This document shows positions 8,912-15,991 of a stretch of DNA of 18,747 nucleotides, piece by piece (position 1 is the stretch's first letter; each line of letters begins with the position of its first letter). The notes under the pieces were generated by a model that made no database searches, was not told the origin of the DNA, and saw only the letters and a list, made by a program, of their open reading frames with translations. The stretch is from assembly GCA_035265325.1 (NCBI GenBank), contig DATFOS010000011.1, positions 1-18,747 on the forward strand, in the 5' to 3' direction. The stretch comes from DATCLS01 sp035265325. Lineage in GTDB: Bacteria; Actinomycetota; Acidimicrobiia; Acidimicrobiales; VFJN01. The position numbers were made by a program, and so were the translations under genes.

Positions 8912-11488
8912 TCAGTGCCGGCGGCGTTCGCCGGGCAGGTGCGCCGGGCGGTACGCCGGCGGCGGCGCGTACGGGTCGTCCTCGGGGTCGGCGGGGTCCT
9001 CTGCGGCTGGTGCGCCGGCCGGCGGGACGGGCGGCGCCCACGGCGGCGCCGGCGTCCCGGGCGGGGCGAACGGCGACGCCGATCCCGGCGTGGACGCCGG
9101 CGGCACGGGGGCCGGGGGAGGGACCGGCGCCGGCGGGGCAGGCCGCGCCCACGGGGGCGGGTCGGTGAGCCGGGCGCCCCCTGGGGTGGGGGACGGGCGG
9201 GGCGCCGGGGCGTCCCACGGCGGCGCACCCGGTGCCGAGGCGGTCTCCGATGGGCCCGCAGCGCCCGGCATCCCGGGGGCGGACGGAACGGGCGTCGGCG
9301 GCGCGGTGGGTGCGGGTGTCTCCGTCGGCCCGGGGTCGCGGCGCAGGTGGCGGGCCGGCTCGGCCCACTCGGCCGGCGGCCCCCCGGGCGCTGGCGGCAG
9401 GGCGGTGGCGTCGGGCTGCTCGGGGCCGGGGCCCGAGCCGCCGTCGGGATCGCGCCCGTCGGTGGGGACCAGGCGCTTCGAGCGGGTCGTGGCCCGCCAG
9501 TTCCGCACCCACCACAGGGCGAGGAACAGGATCGCCCCGATCGACAGCACGAGGCCCACGCCCGACACGGCCGTCGACCGGATGTCGAACCGGGTCGTGT
9601 CCAGCTCCAGCTCCCCGTTGGGGCTGGCGATGCGGATGTCGAGCGGGAAGGCGCCCGACGCCAGCACCCGGACCCGGACGTCGATGCGGTTCGCGCCCGG
9701 CTGGAGCACCTGCTCGAACTCGTCGCCGTCCGGGAACTCCAGCTGGTCGCTCTGCAGCTCGATCCGCACCCGGACCTGCCGGCCGGCGTCGTTCGTGATG
9801 TTGAGCGGGATGGTCCCGGACCGCGAGGTGAGCGTGATGCGGAACTCCGGCGGGGCGTTGACCAGCTGGGCCAGGAGGTCCAGCTGGTCGTCGACCAGGT
9901 CGACGTAGTCACGCCGCTCGTCGTTCGGCGTCGCCGCCCCCGTGGCGATCAGCAGGGAGTGCTCGAGCCGAAGCCCGGCCGTGTCGTCCTCCAGGACGCC
10001 GCCGATGCCGCCGGCGCCGGTCCGGGCGTCGCGCAGGTGGTTGGCAAGGTAGCGGAGGTCGGCGACGGGCTGGTGGGGGGCCGGCGTGGCCAGGGGCCGG
10101 GCCTCGCCCTCCGGCGGGGGAACGGCGGCGAACAGCTCCGGGAGGGTCATCGGACGCACGACGGCCGGCTCGTCCAGCTCGCCCAGCGCCCGGGCCACCA
10201 GGGCGGGGTCCATCTCGGCGTCGGCCGGCACCCGGACCACGACCGCACGCCCGATGGCCGGCATCTCGAACCAGGCCATCGCCAGTTCGGCCACGAAGCG
10301 CTGGGCGTCGAGGACCGGGTCGGTGCCCTGCAGCGGCGCGGCGAGGGCGTCGTCGGCCACCATCACCTCGGGCCCGCCCTCGCCGAAGCGCAGCGGCACC
10401 TCGGTGACCCGCACGTCGCCGAGGCCGGCGGCCTCGGCCACGGCCTCCTCGTCCACGAGGGCCTGGCCCACGCCCAGCTCGGCGACCTGCCGGCCCGCGT
10501 CGGCCCCGACCGTGCCGGTCGCCTCCCACGTGCCGCCGACCGGCTCGGTGCCGAGGCGGGTGCGGATGACGTCGGCGCCGGCATCGGCGTGGGCGTTGAC
10601 CTCGCCCACCAGGTCGGCGGCCATGAGGGCGGACACGTCGACGTCGGTGAACGGCCGGGCCAGGACCGTGCGATCGTCGGTGGCGGCGTCGAGCCGGTCG
10701 AGGAGGCGGGGCCCGCTCCCGGTGTCGGATGCGAGCGCCTCGACCGTCTCGGGCACGGGCGCCACCGTGAACGGGACGCGCGGGGCGTCCTCCAGCAGCG
10801 ATACCCGTTCGTCGATGCGGGCGATCGACTCGGCCGACAGCGTGATCTCCCCGTCGGGCCGGAGCGCCGTCGGCGCCCCCAGGTCGACCACGAGGGCGAC
10901 CGCCAGCGGGACGTAGCCGTCGGTCTCCTCGGGCACCGTCACCACGAACGTCACGAGCTGGGCGACCGGCTCGGCGGCGGCGTCGAGCACCCGGATCGCC
11001 ACGGGGTGGACGCCCTGGCGCAGCCCGGCCTCGGGCCCGAACCCGACCCTACGCAGCCCGGCTGCGTCGGCCGGCAGCTGGTCGACCGGGACCGGGTCGG
11101 TGGCGAACTCCACGTCGCCCAGCTCACCGGCCTCGGCCGCCTCGAACTCCGTCCGGGAGCGCAGGTCGTCGTGGACGGCTACCTGCACGGTGGCGCCTGC
11201 GGGCGGCCTGGCGATGAGGACGTCGGCCGTCCACGACGCCCCGTCGGTCAGCCACGTGACCTGGTCGGCCAGCTTGACGGCGGGGGCGGTGCTCGACTCG
11301 TCGGGCTGGGCGGGCGCCCCCGTCACGCCCTGGCCCGAGACCGTCGTGGTCGTGGTGGCGCCGGGCGCCTGGCCGGAGGCGCCGGGCGCGAGGGGCGCGG
11401 CGCCGGCGGCGGCCCCGAGGCTCGCCAGGCCGACTGCGGCGGCCGCCACCCCGAGGCCGAGTCGCCGGGCGGCTCGCACGGGGCTCAC
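8912..11488 (-). CDS. Large exported, membrane-anchored protein (DUF6049/Rv3909-like)
   Basis: The product is 858 aa from the GTG at 11488, which has GAGGG upstream and gives a clean signal peptide (basic n-region, Ala/Leu-rich core, AAAGAA cleavage region near residue 30). A long extracytoplasmic part of about 600 residues with beta-rich segments follows, then one transmembrane helix at about 641-662 and a cytoplasmic tail of about 195 residues rich in Pro. Size, topology and location match the conserved exported protein next to mviN (Rv3909, DUF6049 type); function is unknown. An upstream ATG at 11635 overlaps the GNAT stop codon (TGATG) and would add 49 Arg/Ser/Pro-rich residues before the signal peptide. 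The long tail and its Thr-Pro/Ser-Pro content make it a possible target of the neighbouring kinase, which is inference. Confidence 0.82.
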   Translation of the reverse strand: MSPVRAARRLGLGVAAAAVGLASLGAAAGAAPLAPGASGQAPGATTTTTVSGQGVTGAPAQPDESSTAPAVKLADQVTWLTDGASWTADVLIARPPAGATVQVAVHDDLRSRTEFEAAEAGELGDVEFATDPVPVDQLPADAAGLRRVGFGPEAGLRQGVHPVAIRVLDAAAEPVAQLVTFVVTVPEETDGYVPLAVALVVDLGAPTALRPDGEITLSAESIARIDERVSLLEDAPRVPFTVAPVPETVEALASDTGSGPRLLDRLDAATDDRTVLARPFTDVDVSALMAADLVGEVNAHADAGADVIRTRLGTEPVGGTWEATGTVGADAGRQVAELGVGQALVDEEAVAEAAGLGDVRVTEVPLRFGEGGPEVMVADDALAAPLQGTDPVLDAQRFVAELAMAWFEMPAIGRAVVVRVPADAEMDPALVARALGELDEPAVVRPMTLPELFAAVPPPEGEARPLATPAPHQPVADLRYLANHLRDARTGAGGIGGVLEDDTAGLRLEHSLLIATGAATPNDERRDYVDLVDDQLDLLAQLVNAPPEFRITLTSRSGTIPLNITNDAGRQVRVRIELQSDQLEFPDGDEFEQVLQPGANRIDVRVRVLASGAFPLDIRIASPNGELELDTTRFDIRSTAVSGVGLVLSIGAILFLALWWVRNWRATTRSKRLVPTDGRDPDGGSGPGPEQPDATALPPAPGGPPAEWAEPARHLRRDPGPTETPAPTAPPTPVPSAPGMPGAAGPSETASAPGAPPWDAPAPRPSPTPGGARLTDPPPWARPAPPAPVPPPAPVPPASTPGSASPFAPPGTPAPPWAPPVPPAGAPAAEDPADPEDDPYAPPPAYRPAHLPGERRRH

Positions 11489-11634
11489 TTGGCCCTCGGG
11501 GGAGGATGCCGCCGGGCGCGGCCGTGGCCCGGCGGCGGAGCGCCGGGGGCGCAGGGTGCGAGGAGAGCGCGTCCGTGGGGCGCCCGGGCGCACGGGCACC
11601 CGGGGGGACGACGACGAGTGCGCCGCGCCGCCCA

Positions 11635-12429
11635 TCAGAGGGGTGGCCAGCCGGAGCCGCCCGCCCGGCCGGGCGGTGCGAAGACGTGGCGGCCCAGCAC
11701 GGCGAGGCCCTCGGGTTGCACGACGAAACCGCTGCGCAGGTAGAGCTTCAGCGACCGCTCGTTGCCCTCCTGGGTGTTGACGACGGCGTCGCGGGCGCCC
11801 CGCCGGCGCAGCCAGCGCAGGCCGTCGATCAGGAGGGCGGCGCCGACGCCGCACCCCTCGACCCGGGGCGAGACGGCCAGGCGCTGGATGTAGCCGCGGT
11901 GCTCGGCGCGTCCCGTGATGGCGTACCCGACCGTGCGGCCGTCGGCCCGAGCCACCCGGAACCGGACTGCGCTCGTCGCGGCCAGGGCGTCGGAGAGGCC
12001 CCGGTCGTCGAGTCGCCAGAACGGTTCGAAGGCGGCGTGGTCGACGGCGAGCACGGCCTGCCGGTCGCGCCGGCGCGCCCGGTGGATCGACACGTCGGCG
12101 TCGACCCGGGGCAGCCGGTCGAGCGTGTGGACCAGGAGGTGGAGGCGCTGCTCGACCTCGAAGCCCGCCTCGAGGAACGGCGGCTGGTCGCGCCGGCCCA
12201 ACGCGGCGGTGAGCACCTGGTCGTAGCCGGCGTGGCCGGCCCGCTCGACGCAGTCGCGCACGTCGGCGGCCGACACCGGCCCGAAGGCCAGGCGTGTGGG
12301 CGCGATGGAGGCCACGCGGGCGTCGCCGCGCCAGGACCCGAACCGCAGGCGGCCCAGCTGGGGAGTGCCGACCCGGAGCAGGCCCATCACCGCCCCCTGG
12401 AGCTGGGGACGTGCCGTCGCGGCGCGCAT
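11635..12429 (-). CDS. GNAT family N-acetyltransferase
   Basis: The product is 264 aa. The C-terminal half (about 113-240) is a recognisable GNAT domain: the beta4-alpha3 acetyl-CoA site RLAVSPRVEGCGVGAALL at about 183-200, then NTQEGNERSLKLYLRSGF at 218-235, the usual motif B. The N-terminal half (about 20-108) ends with a PPFLEAGFEVEQRLHLLVHTL segment that looks like the last strands of a second, degenerate GNAT fold. The substrate is unknown. The ATG at 12429 has no ribosome binding site; TACGCT lies 11 nt upstream, so the leader would be very short. Its stop codon shares one base with an ATG in the frame of the large exported protein, suggesting they are co-translated. In mycobacteria the corresponding slot is held by a Nudix gene (mutT4). 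Confidence 0.88.
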   Translation of the reverse strand: MRAATARPQLQGAVMGLLRVGTPQLGRLRFGSWRGDARVASIAPTRLAFGPVSAADVRDCVERAGHAGYDQVLTAALGRRDQPPFLEAGFEVEQRLHLLVHTLDRLPRVDADVSIHRARRRDRQAVLAVDHAAFEPFWRLDDRGLSDALAATSAVRFRVARADGRTVGYAITGRAEHRGYIQRLAVSPRVEGCGVGAALLIDGLRWLRRRGARDAVVNTQEGNERSLKLYLRSGFVVQPEGLAVLGRHVFAPPGRAGGSGWPPL

Positions 12430-12532
12430 GCCATACCGGAAGCGTAGGCAAGCTCACCGACCGCCGGGTGAGCCCCCTCCCGGGCGGCGGTCCGGATGGC
12501 CGGCTTCGGAGGCGGAAGCGGCACCGGCCCGT

Positions 12533-12538
12533 TACCGT
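12533..12538 (+). promoter_or_regulatory. -10-like TACCGT upstream of the deacetylase gene
   Basis: TACCGT lies 9 nt before the ATG at 12548, the same spacing as at the kinase gene. It falls in the 118-bp divergent gap shared with the GNAT gene. There is no ribosome binding site, so the leader would be near zero length. Confidence 0.35.
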
Positions 12539-12547
12539 CGAGCCCGC

Positions 12548-13558
12548 ATGACGGTCCTCTTCGTCTCGCATCCCGACTACGTCGAGCACGCCATTCCCGA
12601 CCACCCCGAGCGACCTGAGCGGCTCGCTGCGGTCGACGAGGGCGTGGACCGGGCCGGCCTCGCCGGCGAGGTGGTCCGCATCGCGGCCGAGGCCGCCACC
12701 GAAGATGAGGTGGCGCTCGTCCACAGCCGGGAGTACGTCGAGGCCCTCCACCGGTTCTGCCGCACCGGCGGCGGCTGGCTCGACGACGACACCGCCGCCG
12801 TCCCCGCCTCGTGGGATGCCGCCCTCCACGCCGCCGGGGCCGGGCTGACCGCGGTTCGCCGGCTCGACGCGGGCGAGGCCACCGCAGCCTTCTGCGCCGT
12901 GCGCCCGCCGGGCCACCACGCCCTGCCCAGCCGCGCGATGGGCTTCTGCCTGTTCAACAACGTGGCCGTGGCGGCGGCGGCGCTGGCCGACCGGGGCGAG
13001 CGCGTCCTGGTCGTCGACTACGACGCCCACCACGGCAACGGCACGCAGGACGCGTTCTACGGCGACGACCGGGTCGCCTACGTGTCGTTCCACCAACACC
13101 CGCTGTACCCGGGGACCGGCTCGGTGCTCGAGACCGGCGACGGCGAGGCGGTGGGCACGACGGTGAACGTCCCGATGCCGCCGGGCGCCACCGGGGACGT
13201 CTACCGGCGGGCCATCGACGACCTCGTCGTCCCGCTGGCGGCGCGGTTCCACCCCACCTGGCTGATCATCTCGGCCGGCTTCGACGCCCACCGCCGCGAC
13301 CCGCTGACCCAGCTCGGCCTGTCCGCCGGCGACTACGCCGACCTCACCGCGGCGCTGGCGGCGCTCGTCCCCGCCGGGCGGCGGCTGGCCTTCCTCGAGG
13401 GGGGCTACGACCTGCAGGCCCTGCGCGATTCGTCCGCCGCCGCCCTCACCGCACTCGCCGGCGATCCCGAGCACGTCGAGGCGCCGACCGCCGGTGGGCC
13501 GGGCGACGACATGGTCCTCGCCGCCGGCATCGCCCACACCCGCGCCGTCGGCGGCTGA
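12548..13558 (+). CDS. Histone deacetylase family (AcuC/acetylpolyamine amidohydrolase-like) zinc deacetylase
   Basis: Zn-dependent hydrolase of 336 aa, a normal length for the arginase/deacetylase-fold HDAC family. Visible motifs: HPDHPERP-type start (residues 15-24), RPPGHHA at 119-125 with the catalytic His pair, GFCLFNNVAVAA at 132-143, DYDAHHGNG at 157-165 (Zn ligands Asp159 and His161), SAGFDAH at 242-248 (Zn ligand Asp246), and EGGYD at 294-298 with the transition-state Tyr. All key residues are present, so it should be active. Substrate may be an acetylated protein, polyamine or small molecule; sequence does not decide. The ATG at 12548 is the only sensible start. It is transcribed divergently from a GNAT acetyltransferase, which makes an acetylation/deacetylation pair conceivable but unproven. 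Its stop codon lies inside a repeated 3' element. Confidence 0.93.
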   Translation: MTVLFVSHPDYVEHAIPDHPERPERLAAVDEGVDRAGLAGEVVRIAAEAATEDEVALVHSREYVEALHRFCRTGGGWLDDDTAAVPASWDAALHAAGAGLTAVRRLDAGEATAAFCAVRPPGHHALPSRAMGFCLFNNVAVAAAALADRGERVLVVDYDAHHGNGTQDAFYGDDRVAYVSFHQHPLYPGTGSVLETGDGEAVGTTVNVPMPPGATGDVYRRAIDDLVVPLAARFHPTWLIISAGFDAHRRDPLTQLGLSAGDYADLTAALAALVPAGRRLAFLEGGYDLQALRDSSAAALTALAGDPEHVEAPTAGGPGDDMVLAAGIAHTRAVGG

Positions 13559-13654
13559 GAGGCTGCGCCGGTAGGCGCACCGTGGCTCAGCGGCCCGGCG
13601 CCGCAGGCGCCACGAGCGGCGAGGCTGCGTCGTTCGACCCATCCGCGCACCCTC
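13553..13654 (+). repeat. Dispersed 3'-end repeat, copy A
   Basis: This copy matches the element at 18272-18410 in inverse orientation. Shared blocks, in order: TGAGAGGCTGCG (13556-13567), CGGCCCGGCGCCG (13591-13603), GCGTCGTTCGACC (13627-13639) and ATCCGCGCACCCTC (13641-13654). It starts at the stop codon of the deacetylase gene. It contains a hairpin GGCGCC-GCA-GGCGCC (13597-13611), also present in the other copy with only the loop changed. Relative to copy B it lacks an internal segment of roughly 38 bp holding a 10-bp hairpin. It may work as a terminator, or be a small dispersed REP/MITE-like element. Confidence 0.75.
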
Positions 13655-13686
13655 TAACGCCGTCTCTGGAGCGGTTCACCCGTCGC

Positions 13687-13692
13687 TACCCT
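13687..13692 (+). promoter_or_regulatory. -10 element (TACCCT) for leaderless nucleotidyltransferase mRNA
   Basis: TACCCT is followed by 6 nt (CGGTAC) and then the GTG at 13699. This spacing fits a leaderless transcript whose first codon is the start codon. No ribosome binding site is present, and no other start codon lies nearby in frame. Confidence 0.55.
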
Positions 13693-13698
13693 CGGTAC

Positions 13699-15075
13699 GT
13701 GGTCCCCGAGCGGTTGCAGCCCATCCTCGACGACGTCCGCCCGCTCGCCGAGCGGTTCGACGCCGCGGGCCATCGCCTGTACCTGGTCGGTGGGGTGGTG
13801 CGCGACCTGATCCTGGGCAAGGTGTCGCCCGACTACGACCTCACCACCGACGCCCGCCCCGAGGAGACCCTGACGGTGCTCGACGGCTGGGCCGACGCCG
13901 TCTGGGAGCAGGGCCGAGCGTTCGGCACAATCGGCTTCCGCAAGGACGGTCGCACGTTCGAGGTCACCACCCACCGGGCGGAGGCCTACCGGGCCGACTC
14001 CCGCAAGCCGCACGTCACCTACGCCGACGACGTCACGGTCGACCTCTCGCGTCGCGATTTCACCGTCAACGCCATGGCGCTGCGCCTCCCCGACGTCGAG
14101 CTGATCGACCCCTACGGCGGCGTCGCAGACCTGGCCGCCCAGCGGCTGCGGACGCCGCTCGGGCCCGAGGTCTCGTTCTCCGACGACCCGCTGCGCATGC
14201 TCCGCGCCGCCCGGTTCATGGCCGCCTACGGCCTCCAGCCCGACCCCGAGCTGGTGGCGGCGGTGACGCGCATGCGCGACCGGCTCGACATCGTGTCGGT
14301 CGAGCGCATCCGAGACGAGCTGTCCAAGCTGCTGGTCACCGACGACCCCAGCGACGGCCTGTGGTTCCTGGTCGACACCGAGCTGTCCGACGGCTTCCTG
14401 CCCGAGTTGGGCGCCATGCGCCTCGAGCAGGACCCGATCCATCGCCACAAGGACGTCCTCGCCCACACGATCGCCGTGGTGGCGAAGACGTCGCCCAACC
14501 TGGTCGTCCGCCTCGCCGCGCTGCTGCACGACGTGGGCAAGCCCAAGACCCGCTCGATCGGCTCCCGGGGCGTGAGCTTCCACCACCATGAGGTGGTCGG
14601 CGCCCGCATGGCCCGCGAGCGCATGCGCGCGCTGCGCTACCCCAACGAGCTGGTCGACGACGTGGGCAAGCTCGTGTTCCTCCACCTGCGGTTCCACGGC
14701 TACCGCGACGACGTGTGGAGTGATGCGGCCGTCCGCCGCTACGCCCGCGACGCCGGCGACCTCCTCGACGAGCTCAACGAGCTGACCCGCTGCGACTGCA
14801 CGACCCGCAACGAGCGCAAGGCGCGCATGCTCGCCAACCGGATGGACGCCCTCGAAGCGCGCATTGCCGAGCTACGCGAGCGCGAGGAGCTGGCGTCGAT
14901 CCGGCCCGACATCGACGGCAACCGGGTCATGGAGGTGCTCGGCGTGCCGCCCGGCCGGGTGGTCGGCGAGGCGCTCGACATGCTGCTCGAGGCGCGGCTC
15001 GACGAGGGCCCGCTGGGCGAGGCCGAGGCCGAGAAGCGCCTGCTGACCTGGTGGGAGGCCCGCCAGGCGGGCTGA
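13699..15075 (+). CDS. pcnA: CCA tRNA nucleotidyltransferase / poly(A) polymerase family protein with HD domain
   Basis: Class II nucleotidyltransferase that adds or repairs the CCA end of tRNA. The gene symbol follows the mycobacterial homologue at this locus. The product is 458 aa. The head/catalytic domain has GGVVRD at 31-36, the DxD pair in DYDLTT (Asp45, Asp47) and RRDFTVNAM at 118-126. The neck has DPLRMLRAARF at 153-163, and an HD domain begins around LLHDVGKP (275-282) with HHHE near 295-298, followed by a helical tail. Head and HD motifs are intact. The GTG start at 13699 has a leaderless-type promoter 6 nt upstream. It follows the deacetylase gene by 140 bp filled mainly with repeat copy A. 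In mycobacteria pcnA holds the same end of the cluster and is also transcribed away from it. Confidence 0.94.
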   Translation: MVPERLQPILDDVRPLAERFDAAGHRLYLVGGVVRDLILGKVSPDYDLTTDARPEETLTVLDGWADAVWEQGRAFGTIGFRKDGRTFEVTTHRAEAYRADSRKPHVTYADDVTVDLSRRDFTVNAMALRLPDVELIDPYGGVADLAAQRLRTPLGPEVSFSDDPLRMLRAARFMAAYGLQPDPELVAAVTRMRDRLDIVSVERIRDELSKLLVTDDPSDGLWFLVDTELSDGFLPELGAMRLEQDPIHRHKDVLAHTIAVVAKTSPNLVVRLAALLHDVGKPKTRSIGSRGVSFHHHEVVGARMARERMRALRYPNELVDDVGKLVFLHLRFHGYRDDVWSDAAVRRYARDAGDLLDELNELTRCDCTTRNERKARMLANRMDALEARIAELREREELASIRPDIDGNRVMEVLGVPPGRVVGEALDMLLEARLDEGPLGEAEAEKRLLTWWEARQAG

Positions 15076-15104
15076 TCCCCGCTGGCCCGGCGTTGCCCGG
15101 CTCT

Positions 15105-15118
15105 CGGCCGCCCGGCCG
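15105..15118. terminator. Short hairpin between convergent genes
   Basis: CGGCC-GCCC-GGCCG forms a 5-bp GC stem with a 4-nt loop in the 50-bp gap between the convergent nucleotidyltransferase and methyltransferase genes. There is no U-tract. Position favours a bidirectional terminator, but such stems arise easily in DNA of this composition. Confidence 0.25.
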
Positions 15119-15125
15119 CCTCGCC

Positions 15126-15842
15126 CTAGAGGCCTTGCTTGCGGGCCCGGATGACGAGCGTCGGTGGGACCCAGCGCAGCGCCTCGCACCAGCTCGGGCC
15201 GGCGCCCACCTCGTCGGCCGGCGGCTCGGCCAGGGCGTCGACCCGGAAGTTGGCGCGGGCCAGGCTCGTGAACAGGCTCGCCAGCGTGCGGGGCCGGTCG
15301 GCCGGGGCGCCGTCGCCGTCGGCGGACCACGCCACGGGCGAGGCGTCCCACCAGGCGCGGCGCACCCGGGGAACCGGGTCGGCGGGGTCGAGCATGTTGA
15401 AGGCCGGGTGAGGCAGCGAGAAAACGAATGGCCGGTCCTCGCGCAGCACCCGGTGGACCTGGCGGAACACCCTGTCGATGTCGTCCAGGCCGGCGAGCCC
15501 GTAACTCGACACGGCCGCGTCGATCGAGTCGGCCCGGACGAACGCCAGGTCGGCCAGCAGGCCGTGGTGGGTCTCGACCCGCACGCCGGCCCTGTCGGCC
15601 GACTCGCGGGTGGCGTTGGCGTTGGCGGCGGCCTCGTCGATGGCGATGACCCGGGCGCCGGCGGCGGCGAGGGCGATCGCTCCGGCACCGGCGCCGCAGC
15701 CGAGGTCGAGGATGCGCTTGCCCGCCACCTGCCCGAGCAGGCGGAGGTCCCCCTCCGGCGGCAGGCCGGGCCCGTACCGGACGGCGTCGGTCGACAGCGA
15801 ACGGCCCCGGGCGCCGGCCAAGGTGAAGCGGCTCCACGCCAT
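15126..15842 (-). CDS. Class I SAM-dependent methyltransferase
   Basis: The product is 238 aa. Motif I (ILDLGCGAGAG) is at residues 44-54, followed by the acidic residue Asp69 at the end of strand 2 (ARVIAIDE), a motif near AAVSSYGLAGLDDIDRVFRQVHRVLR corresponding to motifs IV-V, and FSLPHPAF. This is the Methyltransf_11/UbiE-like group; substrate unknown. The ATG at 15842 is chosen because CAGACT, a -10-like hexamer, lies 6 nt upstream, implying a leaderless transcript. An upstream ATG at 15905 in the same frame would add residues unlike the family. It is divergent from the SpoIIE-type phosphatase and convergent with the nucleotidyltransferase. I see no functional link to its neighbours. Confidence 0.9.
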   Translation of the reverse strand: MAWSRFTLAGARGRSLSTDAVRYGPGLPPEGDLRLLGQVAGKRILDLGCGAGAGAIALAAAGARVIAIDEAAANANATRESADRAGVRVETHHGLLADLAFVRADSIDAAVSSYGLAGLDDIDRVFRQVHRVLREDRPFVFSLPHPAFNMLDPADPVPRVRRAWWDASPVAWSADGDGAPADRPRTLASLFTSLARANFRVDALAEPPADEVGAGPSWCEALRWVPPTLVIRARKQGL

Positions 15843-15991
15843 AACGACAGTCTGACGCGTGCTCGGGGCCGCCCCTTCGCCGCCCTTCGTGAACTTCCTG
15901 TGCAAAGGTCGCTCGCGCCACTACGTAGAGTGCGGCAACCACACGACGCGGTGCGCCTGGCCCTTGGAGCTGCAACAATTCGGCACCTTCC
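15843..15991. promoter_or_regulatory. Divergent promoter region for methyltransferase and phosphatase genes
   Basis: This 149-bp gap separates two divergent genes. For the minus-strand gene, CAGACT (15849-15854) sits 6 nt from the ATG. For the plus-strand gene, TAGAGT at 15926-15931 is a good -10 match, giving a leader of about 55 nt. That leader has no strong ribosome binding site; the nearest GGAG is more than 20 nt before the ATG. No convincing -35 elements were seen. Confidence 0.4.

Noticed and set aside
7898..11743. Plus-strand open frame of 1,281 codons
   Set aside because: It lies opposite DegV and the exported protein. Its product is Gly/Arg/Asp-rich low complexity with no domain, the usual antisense artefact of very GC-rich genes.
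8912..13642. A single minus-strand open frame of about 1,576 codons covering the exported protein, GNAT region and deacetylase region
   Set aside because: Only the part from about 11488 (or 11635) down encodes a sensible protein; upstream it is the antisense or alternate frame of the GNAT and deacetylase genes and shows Arg/Pro/Gly-rich shadow composition.
15843..15905. Longer methyltransferase start at 15905
   Set aside because: The added residues are unlike the family and the ATG at 15842 has a leaderless-type -10 element at the right spacing.
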